The notes beneath the pieces were generated by a model. The model worked only from the letters and a program-made list of their open reading frames with translations. It was not told where the DNA came from and did not search any database. 27,400 nt of DNA, from the NCBI GenBank assembly GCA_946478975.1, contig CAMLEO010000065.1, positions 1 through 27,400 of the forward strand, written 5' to 3'. A program made the position numbers and the translations under genes. The DNA comes from an uncultured Steroidobacter sp. (GTDB taxonomy: Bacteria; Pseudomonadota; Gammaproteobacteria; Steroidobacterales; Steroidobacteraceae). Of the stretch, positions 15,961 to 24,665 are shown piece after piece (within the stretch, counting starts at the first letter, position 1; the number at the start of each line of letters is the position of its first letter).

Positions 15961-17355
15961 TTACGCTACGGCCTGCGTGTTCTGCCGATGCAACGGCAGG
16001 CAGATCACGAAGCTGCTGCCGATGCCTGGCTCGCTGTGCACGTCGATGGTGCCGCCATGTTTGTCGACCACGATGGAGCGCGCGATCGCCAGGCCCTGCC
16101 CGGTGCCGCGACCGACTTCCTTGGTGGTGAAGAAGGGGTCGAAAATCTTTTCCAGATTTTCCTGGGGAATGCCGCAGCCGTTGTCGCTGATTTCCACTTC
16201 GACGAACTCGCCGTGCATGCGGGTTTTCACGCCGATGCGGCCGGTGCTCACGTCGCGCCCGGCGTCGTGGATGGCATGTGCCGCGTTGACGATCAGATTC
16301 AGGAACACCTGGTTGAGCTCGCCGACGTTGCAGATCACCGCCGGCAGGTCAGCGAGCTCGGTGTTGACGGTCGCGGCATACTTGTATTCGTTGCACGCCA
16401 CGATCAGCGTGGTCGAGAGCGCATGATTCAAATCGGCCGGGCTGTGCTCGGTGCCGTCCGGATGCGCAAACTCTTTCATTGCGCGCACGATGCCGGCGAC
16501 GCGCTCTGCACCTTCCAGCGTACGCTCGAAGGCCTTGGGCACTTCGACGTTGAGGAAGTCGAAGTCACATTCGATCTCGAGCTCGCGCAGGTCGGCGAGC
16601 TGCGCCGCTGCCGAGGTGTGGCTGCTCTTCAATTCCGTCAGCGCGCGGCGGTAGCCATGAAACAATTTGGACAGATCTTCGAAGGCGCTGCGCAGGAAGT
16701 GCACGCTGTCGCCGACGTATTGGATCGGCGTGTTGATTTCATGCGCCAGGCCCGCCGCCAGGCGGCCCACCGATTCGAGCTTCTGCGCCAGGCGCAGCTC
16801 CAGCGAGATGCGCTCGCGCTCCTGCATTTCCATCAACAGCTTGTCGTTGAGCTCGCGCTCTTTGCGAGCCGCTTCGCGACGCGCCGTAATGTCTGCGCCG
16901 ATGGAAACGATGTGGGTCGTCTCGCCTTGGGGATTGCGCAACGGTGTACTGGAAAAGCCGGCCCAGAATTTCGAGCCGTCGCGACGGACCACTTCCATTT
17001 CGGTACGCGCAGCACGGCCCTGTTCGAGCTGATGCGTGACCTCTTCCATCTGCGGCGTGCCCTCGGCCCACCACAGGAACGACGTGACTTTCTGTCCGAT
17101 GACTTCGCTCGAGCCGGCATAGCCGTGATCGACCGCGATGGCGCGATTCGCGTACACGACGCGACGATCGGCACCATGGGCTTCGGCAATCAGGAAGTGC
17201 GTGCTCGCCGCATCGAGCGCGGCGTTGCGTAGATCCAGGCTTTCCTGCAGGCGTGCCTTGGCCTGCAGCTCCGTCGCCAGCTGCGCTCGGAGCTGTTCTA
17301 TCAGGGCCTGAGCCTCGGCCAGGGAGCCGGGGCTCGAAGTAGTCGCTGTCGCCAC
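15961..17355 (-). CDS. PAS-domain sensor histidine kinase
   Basis: A 464-residue soluble kinase with no membrane segment. An N-terminal coiled coil (13-45) is followed by a PAS domain (about 45-165, with VVRRDGSKFWAGFSSTPLRNPQGE and a PAC-like GADITARREA), a second coiled coil (165-195), a HisKA-type phospho-acceptor (GLAHEINTPIQ, H205) and an HATPase domain: N box NLIVNAAHAI (353-362), G1 DNGCGIP (391-397), F box DPFFTTKEVG (406-415) and G2 GRGTGQGLA (415-423). It should autophosphorylate and pass phosphate to the two receiver proteins downstream. No ATG is available. I chose GTG at 17355 (weak GGAA upstream) over TTG at 17427, because the extra 24 residues look non-coding and have no ribosome site. 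Confidence 0.92.
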   Translation of the reverse strand: MATATTSSPGSLAEAQALIEQLRAQLATELQAKARLQESLDLRNAALDAASTHFLIAEAHGADRRVVYANRAIAVDHGYAGSSEVIGQKVTSFLWWAEGTPQMEEVTHQLEQGRAARTEMEVVRRDGSKFWAGFSSTPLRNPQGETTHIVSIGADITARREAARKERELNDKLLMEMQERERISLELRLAQKLESVGRLAAGLAHEINTPIQYVGDSVHFLRSAFEDLSKLFHGYRRALTELKSSHTSAAAQLADLRELEIECDFDFLNVEVPKAFERTLEGAERVAGIVRAMKEFAHPDGTEHSPADLNHALSTTLIVACNEYKYAATVNTELADLPAVICNVGELNQVFLNLIVNAAHAIHDAGRDVSTGRIGVKTRMHGEFVEVEISDNGCGIPQENLEKIFDPFFTTKEVGRGTGQGLAIARSIVVDKHGGTIDVHSEPGIGSSFVICLPLHRQNTQAVA

Positions 17356-17544
17356 GTGAATGTTTCCAGGCGTTATTTCCACCTGGGCGCAGAGTCGGCC
17401 GGCGCACGTCCGATACAAATCAGACAATGGACGAAACGAGCCTGGATAAACACTCTGGCACCCCCGGGCGTGACGCCGGCACTCAGACCGGCGGCGACTC
17501 GCTAGGGGCTTTGCTCATGTGCCCGGTTGCCGCATCATTGGCCC

Positions 17545-18360
17545 ATGGCCAAAGAGCGCAATCCCCAAGCCGAGCAGATGGCGGACGAGTCGATGCTGCG
17601 CACCCTGGCGGCACAGGCGGAAGCCATCTGGCCGCAGGAGCAATATCTGCTCGCACGCTACGGCACGCCTTCACGAATTGCCGACATCGGCTGCGGCAGC
17701 GGCGAGATCACCAGCCGGCTGGCGGCGCGCTATCCCCACGCGCAGATCGTCGGCGTCGACATCCTGGAAAGCTCGGCGGCTTACGCTCGTCAGCGTCACG
17801 CCTCACTCGCGCCGCGAGTGACTTTCGAGCAGGGCGATGCCTTCGAGCTGCGCTTCCCCGACGCGCAGTTCGATCTGGTCGTGTGTCGTCACATGACTCA
17901 ATCGGTGCCCGAGCCCGACAAGGTGCTCGCCGAACTCACCCGCATTTGCAAACCCGGCGGCTGGATCCACGTGCTCAGCGAGGACTACGGCATGCTGAAC
18001 ATGCCTGTCGGCGATGTCGATCCGGACCGGCTGTGGCACGAGGGCGTCATCGCGTTCACTCACAGCACGCACACCGATGCGCGCATCGGACGTCGCACCT
18101 GGACGCTCATGAATCGACTCGGCCTCGACGACCTGCACGTGGATTACGTGATCGTCGATACATTGCGAGTGCCGCGTCAAACTTTTGGCACCATCATTCA
18201 GGCGTGGCGCGATGGATATACCGATGTGATTGCGGAGCACACGCGCTTGACGCGCGTTGAGGTGCGAGCGTTGTTCGACCAGGTGATCGCGACGATCCTG
18301 GATCCCCAACAGTACGCCGTGTGGCACATCCCCATCGTCAGCGGCCGCAAGCCGGGCTGA
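17545..18360 (+). CDS. Class I SAM-dependent methyltransferase
   Basis: A 271-residue cytoplasmic protein. Rossmann-fold SAM-binding motifs: RIADIGCGSGE (44-54, motif I), VGVDILESS with acidic D72 at the end of strand 2, GDAFELRFPDAQFDLVVCRHMTQSVPEP (motif III/IV, VVC-H region) and PGGWIHVLSEDYGML (post-motif). It is a methyltransf_11/25-type small-molecule methyltransferase; the substrate cannot be told. I took ATG at 17545, since the earlier TTG at 17527 has no ribosome site. The ATG itself has only a weak one. It is divergent from the kinase operon, about 190 bases away, so that region should hold both promoters. Confidence 0.9.
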   Translation: MAKERNPQAEQMADESMLRTLAAQAEAIWPQEQYLLARYGTPSRIADIGCGSGEITSRLAARYPHAQIVGVDILESSAAYARQRHASLAPRVTFEQGDAFELRFPDAQFDLVVCRHMTQSVPEPDKVLAELTRICKPGGWIHVLSEDYGMLNMPVGDVDPDRLWHEGVIAFTHSTHTDARIGRRTWTLMNRLGLDDLHVDYVIVDTLRVPRQTFGTIIQAWRDGYTDVIAEHTRLTRVEVRALFDQVIATILDPQQYAVWHIPIVSGRKPG

Positions 18361-18362
18361 CT

Positions 18363-18527
18363 TCAGCGTGGTGGACTGAGACTCGCCTGCATCGCTGGCG
18401 ATGACATCGCTGCCATTGGAACTATCGGCAACGTAACGTTCAGCATCGAGCCGACGGCGTGTGACATCGATGCGCCCCCGAATAGAAAAAGGGCCACCAC
18501 TTGCGTGGCGGCCCAAAAACGACCCAT
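18363..18527 (-). CDS. Possible small secreted or membrane peptide (54 aa)
   Basis: The frame MGRFWAATQVVALFLFGGAS then MSHAVGSMLNVT and a Met/Pro-rich tail looks like a signal peptide plus a short mature part. A good ribosome site GGGAG lies eight bases before the ATG at 18527. Against it, codons 4-17 coincide with an intrinsic-terminator sequence on the same strand, and the mature chain is low in charged residues. Its stop lies two bases past the convergent methyltransferase stop. I recognise no family. Confidence 0.35.
   Translation of the reverse strand: MGRFWAATQVVALFLFGGASMSHAVGSMLNVTLPIVPMAAMSSPAMQASLSPPR
18486..18519 (-). terminator. Intrinsic terminator on the minus strand
   Basis: Read on the minus strand: TTTTT, then GGGCCGCCAC-GCAA-GTGGTGGCCC (10-bp stem with one G-U, 4-base loop), then TTTTTC. 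This is the classic GC stem plus T-run arrangement. The stem is 18491-18514 and the downstream T-run is 18490-18486. It overlaps the start of the possible ORF at 18527, so it may be an attenuator for that ORF or the end of a minus-strand small RNA. Confidence 0.7.
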
Positions 18528-18664
18528 GTCATCAACTCCCACTCGGAACGCCTCTATGAAACGACGAGCGCACACGGCGCTCAAGCGCGATACCCTGGAG
18601 ACAGGCATCAGTCATTCCCTGAAAGCGCGCCGTTGCGAGCGCCCCCACTGGCGTCCGCATTGTG

Positions 18665-18692
18665 TTGACAACAGAATCTGTAAAGGCAGAAT
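18665..18692 (+). promoter_or_regulatory. Candidate sigma70 promoter
   Basis: A consensus -35 TTGACA (18665-18670) is followed after 16 bases by CAGAAT (18687-18692, 4 of 6 matches to TATAAT). Transcription from about 18700 would give the gene at 18819 a leader of some 120 bases. Confidence 0.3.
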
Positions 18693-18818
18693 CGCGGCCG
18701 ATGAGATATTGATGTGACGATGCGTGCTCTCCGCGGGGTTGAACTTCTTTCAAATGGGGGTCTTACACTCCAGGCCGGTCGGGCTCCCGGCGCTTCTGCA
18801 ACCGTGAAGGGAAGTTAG

Positions 18819-19187
18819 ATGGGACAACACACCCAAGGACCCTGGATCATCAATCTCGATCCGCGTTATCCGAGTGAGCCTTGTATCGACGCGGTCATTG
18901 ATGGAGTCGTGTGGCACGTCGCCCTCTGTCACAACGCCGCCGGCCCCGAAGACGGCTCCGCTGAAGCAAACGCCCGCCTGATCGCCGCCGCTCCCGAGTT
19001 GCTGGCCACTCTGCGAGCCATCCTTCCGACACTGCGCGCCGAGGTCGAGAAACAATCAGCGAATGGCGAAAGCGATTCAGCATCGCTGCGCGCGGCCAAA
19101 GCTCGTTACGACGCGGCCGTGCGAGTGCTTGCAAAGATCGAAGGACAGCGGCCTCATCCAGTCGATCGCCGTTCCGAAGGACACTGA
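18819..19187 (+). CDS. Small protein of phage-associated style (W-x-A-x-C ... NARLIAAAPELLATL)
   Basis: A 122-residue protein starting MGQHTQGPWIINLDPR, followed by a short strand-rich part (AVIDGVVWHVALCHNA), then AEANARLIAAAPELLATLRAIL and a charged C-terminal helix. The combination of T-x-GPW near the N-terminus and ANARLIAAAPELL is common in small proteins of tailed phages and prophages, where the function is unknown. Here it stands alone without other phage genes, so a remnant or a domesticated gene is possible. A good ribosome site (AAGGGAA, 18807-18813) precedes the ATG. No signal peptide is seen. Confidence 0.75.
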   Translation: MGQHTQGPWIINLDPRYPSEPCIDAVIDGVVWHVALCHNAAGPEDGSAEANARLIAAAPELLATLRAILPTLRAEVEKQSANGESDSASLRAAKARYDAAVRVLAKIEGQRPHPVDRRSEGH

Positions 19188-19315
19188 TCTCGTTCGCTGC
19201 GCGGAATTTTCATATTCCTCTGCTCGAACCGGGCGCGAAACTAAAGAACCGTCAACGCCGGCGCAGGCACGCAAAAGCTTCTGTAATACTCGCGCCATCC
19301 GCAAAGCTCGCCGGG

Positions 19316-20320
19316 ATGCGCGCGATGAACGTGAAGGTGTCGATCGTGATCTGGCTGGCGCTGCCTGCGATCGCAAGCGCCGAGACTCATAAAGTCCCGC
19401 GGACCGCGGACGGTCATCCCGACCTGCAGGGCACCTGGACCAACGCGACGCTGACGCCGGTGGAGCGGCCCAAAACATTGGGCGACCGGCTGGTGCTGAA
19501 TGAAACCGAAGCGCTGCAAATGGAACAGCGCATGAAAGAATTCGCCGCTGCATCCGATCAGCCGAGCGACCTGAGCCAGGAGCTGCCCAAAGGCAACGTC
19601 GGCGGTTACAACGTATTCTGGTTCGATCCCGCCAACCAGGTGGCAACCGTGAATGGCGAGCGTCGCAGCTCGTTGATCGTCTCACCCGCGAATGGCCAGG
19701 TGCCGGAGCTTTCCGAACCGGGCAAACAACGACTCGCCGCTCGCACGGCTCGCGCCGCTGAAGGCGCATTCGACGGTCCCGAGCAGCGCGCGCTCGGCGA
19801 ACGTTGCATTCTCGGCTTCGGCACCAACTCCGGTCCGCCGATGCTGCCGGTCATGTACAACAGCAATTATCAGATCGTTCAGAATCGCGACACTGTCGTG
19901 ATCAACATCGAGATGGTCCACGACGCGCGCATCATCCGCCTCGGCGGCCGGCACCTGCCGGCGAATGTTCGCCAATGGATGGGCGATTCCATCGGTCATT
20001 GGGAAGGCGACACGCTGGTGGTCGAGACCACCAACTTCAATCCGGCGCAGCCGATTCAGATCGGCCAGATCGCAACCTATCGCAGCATTCCGATCTCACC
20101 GAACCTGAAAGTGACGGAACGTTTCACTCGTGTCGGGCCGCGCACGATCAAATATGAATTCACGGTCGACGATCCGGATACCTTCAGCACCGCGTGGCGC
20201 GGCGAGATTCCGTTCAACTACACCGAGCAGCCGATCTACGAGTACGCCTGTCACGAGGGCAACTACTCGCTCCCCGGCATCCTTGCCGGGGCACGCGAAC
20301 AGGAAAAATCCGCGAAATAA
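19316..20320 (+). CDS. Secreted protein of the uncharacterised DLQG-WTN family (copy 2)
   Basis: A 334-residue paralogue of the protein at 3532-4551, roughly half of the residues being identical by eye. The signal peptide is residues 1-22 (IVIWLALPAIASA). Conserved motifs: PDLQGTWTNAT (35-45), GYNVFW (97-102), ALGERC (159-164), GPPMLPVMYNS (173-183), MVHDARIIR (200-208), WMGDSIGHWEGDTLVVET (221-238) and YEYACHEGNYSLPGILAGAR (308-327). The same C and H positions are retained (C164, H202, H213, H228, C312, H313). It differs from copy 1 by an insertion around 250-260. The ATG at 19316 may be replaced by ATG 19325, which has a slightly better GGGA upstream. It has no co-directional partner and converges on the DUF885 gene with three bases between stops. 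Confidence 0.88.
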   Translation: MRAMNVKVSIVIWLALPAIASAETHKVPRTADGHPDLQGTWTNATLTPVERPKTLGDRLVLNETEALQMEQRMKEFAAASDQPSDLSQELPKGNVGGYNVFWFDPANQVATVNGERRSSLIVSPANGQVPELSEPGKQRLAARTARAAEGAFDGPEQRALGERCILGFGTNSGPPMLPVMYNSNYQIVQNRDTVVINIEMVHDARIIRLGGRHLPANVRQWMGDSIGHWEGDTLVVETTNFNPAQPIQIGQIATYRSIPISPNLKVTERFTRVGPRTIKYEFTVDDPDTFSTAWRGEIPFNYTEQPIYEYACHEGNYSLPGILAGAREQEKSAK

Positions 20321-20323
20321 ATG

Positions 20324-22099
20324 TCAGGGCTTGGGCGCGAACTCGCTCATGACCGCCTTGTCGAGCAGATCGAACGGCAGCAGTCCCTGGTTGACGATGA
20401 AGTCATGAAACTTGAGCGCATCGAAGTGACCGGGCTGCGCCAGCTCCACGCGCGTGCGTAGCGCATTCAAGCGCGAGTAGCCGTAGAAATACGCGGTGGC
20501 CTGCCCGGGCGAACGGAACGTGTAACGATCCACCTCCTGCTTGGCCATCGGCTCCGACAATATGATTTCATCCATGAGGAAACGCTGCGCGGCCTCGGGT
20601 TGAATCAAACCGAGGTTGAGCATCGGATCCAGGAACGCGCGCGCCTCTCGCATCATCCGCATCTGCAAGGAACCGATGCGACCTTCCGGCGGCAGATATT
20701 CCTTCAGCACCGCTTCCGCATACAAAGCCCAGCCTTCGACATTGGCGCTGTTGAACGCGAACACCACGCGCGCAGTGGAAACGCCTCGCTCCAGCATGCG
20801 TGCGAACTGCAGTTCGTGACCCGGACGCGCTTCATGCGCCGTCAGCGTCCACGCGATCGAGTCATACGTGAAGTCATCCATTTCCGCGCCCGGCTTGGCG
20901 TTCGGATTCGCCAGCGGCAGCACGAACTCCGCGGCTTCGCCGGTGTTGCCGATCAAACGCGGCGGATCGATGTGCGGTGCCGGCTGCGCCGCAGACTCAG
21001 CTTCACTGGCCAGGCGAATGACTGCGTCCCGCTCCGGCAATGTCACGATGTGCTCGCGGCGGACGATGTCTTCGATTTGTTTCAAACGCTCTTTATAGAG
21101 CGCGAGCACCTTGTCCTGCGGGATGCGCTCTTTTTTCAACGCACGGATCACGTCGCGATAATCGGTCGAGGACCAGTTGTGCTGCCTGGCCACTTCAGCA
21201 GCGGTCAATTGCATCTCGTCACGAGTCTGCACATAGTCCGCCAGCGCGCGCTCCATGATTTCCTGCGGGCTCATTTGCACGCCGAAGTTCTTCAAGTTGT
21301 CGGCGTACAGCGCAGCCGGCAGTTGATTGGTCTTGCGAGCACGCGGCAGCACCGTCGAGCGCACCCACGCGTCGTACTCGGCGAACTGCTTGCGCAGCGT
21401 CTGCATGTCCCGCTGCCAGCCTTTCAAACCGCTTTCGGTCAGCAGCTTTTGAATGCCATCGAGAAAGCGCGGATGGTTGTCCAGGTATTGTTGAGCTTCG
21501 ACGATCCACGGCCCGGTGAGCCTGGCATCGCCAGCACGCTCTTCATAACGCGCCCGAGCGAGCACCAGGATCGGCTCATAGCCTTTTTCAGCGCCGACAT
21601 AACGACGCAGCCGGATGAGCACCGCTTTGTGACGAGACTTCTCGACCCGCTCGTCGAGCAGATCCTGAAAGCCCTGGAACATCGCCTGGCCGAGATCGAA
21701 GAACGGCAGCATCAGCTCGCGATTCAGGCGCAAGGTCTCGCGCTGGTTCTTGGCGGCCTGGATCAGAATGTCGACATCCTGGCGCACCTGAGGATCGGTG
21801 ACGCCGGCGCGAATCGATTCGAGCTTGGATTGCGCGGCCGCGAGGTCCGCTTCCTGGCGCTCGACGTTGTTCGGCTTCAGATCGAACACTTCCGCATCGT
21901 GCCCTTCGACACCGAACGACGACGCGCTTTCGGGAGCGTACTTCGCGATTACGTCGAGCAGCAGCTGCGCGTGACGATTGCTCTCCTGCACCCAAGCCGG
22001 CACCACTGGCGCAGCTGTCTGTGCCGCGAACGCCGGCGACGCGCCGATCGCGAGCAGCGCGACCAGCACGGCGCGCACACTTGCTTTGGAATCCTTCAT
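20324..22099 (-). CDS. DUF885 family secreted metallopeptidase-like protein
   Basis: A 591-residue exported protein. The signal peptide MKDSKASVRAVLVALLAIGA ends near AFAAQ (26). The mature chain is almost all helical, as in the DUF885 family, which is related to gluzincin metallopeptidases. The signature HEARPGHELQF, starting at about H422, gives the metal-binding H422-E423...H428 pattern of the family. Further family motifs: RFLMDEIILSEPMAKQEVDRYTF and the C-terminal GYSRLNALR. A periplasmic peptidase role is likely, substrate unknown. The start at 22099 (AGGTGG upstream) fits the signal peptide; the frame to 22147 would remove the promoter. It is divergent from bamA. Confidence 0.92.
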   Translation of the reverse strand: MKDSKASVRAVLVALLAIGASPAFAAQTAAPVVPAWVQESNRHAQLLLDVIAKYAPESASSFGVEGHDAEVFDLKPNNVERQEADLAAAQSKLESIRAGVTDPQVRQDVDILIQAAKNQRETLRLNRELMLPFFDLGQAMFQGFQDLLDERVEKSRHKAVLIRLRRYVGAEKGYEPILVLARARYEERAGDARLTGPWIVEAQQYLDNHPRFLDGIQKLLTESGLKGWQRDMQTLRKQFAEYDAWVRSTVLPRARKTNQLPAALYADNLKNFGVQMSPQEIMERALADYVQTRDEMQLTAAEVARQHNWSSTDYRDVIRALKKERIPQDKVLALYKERLKQIEDIVRREHIVTLPERDAVIRLASEAESAAQPAPHIDPPRLIGNTGEAAEFVLPLANPNAKPGAEMDDFTYDSIAWTLTAHEARPGHELQFARMLERGVSTARVVFAFNSANVEGWALYAEAVLKEYLPPEGRIGSLQMRMMREARAFLDPMLNLGLIQPEAAQRFLMDEIILSEPMAKQEVDRYTFRSPGQATAYFYGYSRLNALRTRVELAQPGHFDALKFHDFIVNQGLLPFDLLDKAVMSEFAPKP

Positions 22100-22119
22100 A
22101 TCACCCACCTGTGTTTCGA

Positions 22120-22147
22120 ATTGTAACCAGACCCTCGTCGCCGTCAT
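22120..22147 (-). promoter_or_regulatory. Candidate promoter of the DUF885 gene in the divergent gap
   Basis: On the minus strand ATGACG (22147-22142) and TACAAT (22125-22120) lie 16 bases apart, ending 20 bases before the start at 22099. The -10 matches five of six consensus bases. On the plus strand TGTAAT (22148-22153) could be a -10 for bamA, but I see no good -35 for it. ATTGTAA occurs twice, 27 bases apart, in this 151-base gap. Confidence 0.35.
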
Positions 22148-22250
22148 TGTAATCGTTCATTGGCGATTCAGAGAAAGAAACAACAGCATTCGGCAAACCG
22201 CGCACCGGAATGCGTGCGACCCTTTGGTCACATGGCGCATCCAGCAGCGG

Positions 22251-24665
22251 ATGCCGAGATCGTTCGTCGCCACGCTATTGAGCACCGCCCTGCTGGGAGT
22301 AAACCCGCTGGGCGCACAGCAGTTACATGCGCAGGAAACGAGCCCCGCTCGCTTCGTGGTCGGCGAGATCAAGATCGAAGGCCTGCAGCGAATCACCGAA
22401 GGCACGGTCTTCAACTATCTGCCGGTGAACATCGGCGACGAGCTCGACGGCCGGCGGCTCGCCGAAGCCATTCGTGCGCTGTACGGCACCGGCTTTTTCA
22501 AAGACGTGGAGCTGCGGCGTGACGGCGGCACGCTGATCGTCGCGGTTTCGGAACGGCCCACGATCGAAAGCTTCGCGATCAAGGGCAACAAGGCCATCAA
22601 GACCGAGGACCTGGAGCGCTCGTTGCGAAACGTCGGTCTCGCGACCGGCAAGACCTTCGATCAATCGGTGCTCGATGAAGTGCGCCAGTTCCTCACCGAG
22701 CAATACTTCTCGCAAGGCAAGTACGCGGTGAAGGTCGACGCCCGCACCGAAGATGTACCCGGCAATCGAGTCAAGGTGTCGATCGACATCGTCGAGGGCA
22801 AGCGCGCCCGCATCCAGCAGATCAACATCACCGGCAATCACGCGTTCACCGACGAGGAGCTGGAGAAGGAGTTCGAGCTCAGCACGCCGAACTGGCTGTC
22901 CTGGTACAAGCAGGACGATCGCTACGCGCGCGAATCGTTGTCGGGAGATATCGAAAAACTGCGCTCCTATTACATGGACCGCGGCTATGCCGACTTTGCG
23001 ATCACTTCCAGCCAGGTTGCGATCGGGCCGGAGAAAGATGAAATCTTCATCACGCTGAACGTGCGCGAAGGCGACATCTATCGCGTGTCGCAGCTCAATC
23101 TCAGCGGCGAGATGGTGGTGCCGGAGTCGGAGCTGCGCCGGCTGGTGATGGTCCAGCCGGGCGAGACCTACTCGCAACGGCGCATCACGCAATCCACCGA
23201 GGCCATCAAGCTGCGGCTGGGGCTGGATGGCTACGCGTTCGCGAACGTCGACGCCGTACCCAAGCTCGACCCCGATACCAAACAAATGACGGTCGCCCTG
23301 GTGATCGATCCCGGCCTGCGCGTCTATGTACGTCGGATCAATTTCAACGGCACCACCGGCGTCAACGACGTGGTGTTCCGCCGCGAGATGCGCCAGCTCG
23401 AAGGCGGCTATCTCTCCAACGCCGCAGTCGAACGTTCCAAGCAGCGCATTCAGCGCCTGCCCTTCATCGATAAAGTCGACGTGGAGACGACGCCGGTGCC
23501 CGGCACGCCGGACCTGGTCGATGTCGACTTCAACATCAAGGAAGGCCTGCCCGGCCAGTTCGGCGGCGGCATCGGCTATTCGGAATCGCAGTCGTTCATT
23601 CTCAACGGCAACGTCGTGCACTCGAACTTCCTGGGCACGGGCGAGCGGGTCGCGCTGCAATTGAACGCCGGCGCCTATGCCAAGACCTACGACATCTCGC
23701 ACACCAATCCGTTCGTCACGCTCGACGGCATCGGCCGCACCACCAATGTTTCTTATCGCAAAGTCACGCAGCTGACTTCGGACTCCTCCGACTTCTCGAC
23801 CGAGACCTGGCTCACCGGCGTCGACTACACCATCCCGCTGAGCGAGTACCAGAGCTTTCGCATCGGCGGCAGCTGGCAGGCGGCGGAGCTCGCGACCACG
23901 ATCTACAGCTCGCAACAGTTCCAGGACTGGGTGCAGTTGAACGGCTCGCCGTACAAGAAAGAGTCCGGCAACTACGACATCCTCGGCACCAAGTACGAAG
24001 TGTTCGAGCTCAATCTCGGCTGGGGCTACGACAGCCGCGATCGTTTTCTGTTTCCCACCCAAGGCGCCCTGCACCGCTTTTCGTTCAGCGCCACGCCGCC
24101 GGGCAGCGAACTCGAGTACTACATCGCCAGCTACGACGTGCGCCAGTTCGTGAGCTTGCCGAAGCTGCGCTGGCTGCCGCTGAGCCTGGGCGGGCGAGTG
24201 AGTTACGGCGCGGGATATGGCGACACCACTGCCCTGCCGCCGCAACGAAATTTCTTTGTCGGCGGCCCCGGGACTTTGCGCGGCTTCAAGGAATCCTGGC
24301 TCGGCCCGCGCGACTCGCTCGGCAATCCGTACGGCGGCGACTTCTCGGTCACCGGGCAAGTTGAAGCCATCCTGCCGATGCCGGAAAAGTTTCGTAACAG
24401 CGCGCGCGTCACGCTGTTCTATGACTTCGGCCAGGTCGCTTATCTCGGCGACACCCAGTTCACCGACAAGGGCGGCTTTCCAGTCGAGTACGACTTCAAT
24501 TGGAAACATTTCCGCAGCTCGGCCGGCATCGGCGTCGAGTGGCTCGCACCGCTCGGCTTGTTCCGCTTCAGTTATGCAGTGCCCCTCACCTATCGCAGGA
24601 GCACGGAGTTGAATTATGGCGATGAGCTCGAAGGCTTTCAGTTCTCGATCGGCAATGCGTTCTGA
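22251..24665 (+). CDS. bamA: Outer membrane protein assembly factor BamA
   Basis: An 804-residue Omp85 protein, close to the usual ~800-residue BamA length. After a signal peptide (to about GAQQ, 24) come five POTRA domains (roughly 35-430; the first is VVGEIKIEGLQRITEGTVF), then a 16-strand barrel (about 440-804). The loop-6 signature GGPGTLRGF (671-679, R677) and the strand motifs FYDFGQVAYLGD, SSAGIGVEWLAPLGLFRFSYA and a terminal FQFSIGNAF are present. It is the core of the BAM complex that folds outer-membrane barrels. The ATG at 22251 fits the signal peptide but has a weak ribosome site. The usual neighbours (rseP, skp/ompH, lpxD, fabZ) are absent, so it may be a second or relocated copy. 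Confidence 0.93.
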   Translation: MPRSFVATLLSTALLGVNPLGAQQLHAQETSPARFVVGEIKIEGLQRITEGTVFNYLPVNIGDELDGRRLAEAIRALYGTGFFKDVELRRDGGTLIVAVSERPTIESFAIKGNKAIKTEDLERSLRNVGLATGKTFDQSVLDEVRQFLTEQYFSQGKYAVKVDARTEDVPGNRVKVSIDIVEGKRARIQQINITGNHAFTDEELEKEFELSTPNWLSWYKQDDRYARESLSGDIEKLRSYYMDRGYADFAITSSQVAIGPEKDEIFITLNVREGDIYRVSQLNLSGEMVVPESELRRLVMVQPGETYSQRRITQSTEAIKLRLGLDGYAFANVDAVPKLDPDTKQMTVALVIDPGLRVYVRRINFNGTTGVNDVVFRREMRQLEGGYLSNAAVERSKQRIQRLPFIDKVDVETTPVPGTPDLVDVDFNIKEGLPGQFGGGIGYSESQSFILNGNVVHSNFLGTGERVALQLNAGAYAKTYDISHTNPFVTLDGIGRTTNVSYRKVTQLTSDSSDFSTETWLTGVDYTIPLSEYQSFRIGGSWQAAELATTIYSSQQFQDWVQLNGSPYKKESGNYDILGTKYEVFELNLGWGYDSRDRFLFPTQGALHRFSFSATPPGSELEYYIASYDVRQFVSLPKLRWLPLSLGGRVSYGAGYGDTTALPPQRNFFVGGPGTLRGFKESWLGPRDSLGNPYGGDFSVTGQVEAILPMPEKFRNSARVTLFYDFGQVAYLGDTQFTDKGGFPVEYDFNWKHFRSSAGIGVEWLAPLGLFRFSYAVPLTYRRSTELNYGDELEGFQFSIGNAF

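Larger units (their letters stand above)
18361..18818. other. 458-base gap with a minus-strand terminator and plus-strand promoter elements
   Basis: No firm gene fills this stretch. It holds a possible small minus-strand ORF (18363-18527) with an intrinsic terminator over its first codons, and two possible plus-strand promoters ahead of the gene at 18819: TTGACA (18665-18670) with CAGAAT (18687-18692), and TTGAAC (18739-18744) with TACACT (18764-18769, spacing 19). The segment 18540-18720 between terminator and promoter could be the body of a minus-strand small RNA ending at about 18485. Confidence 0.4.

Noticed and set aside
15583..17232. Long plus-strand open frame opposite the histidine kinase and HDOD genes
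   Set aside because: A shadow frame: rich in His, Arg and Gln with no recognisable domain, while the opposite strand has full kinase motifs.
18532..18753. Minus-strand reading frame of 73 codons upstream of the intrinsic terminator
   Set aside because: No ribosome site or recognisable protein pattern; a non-coding transcript explains the region as well.
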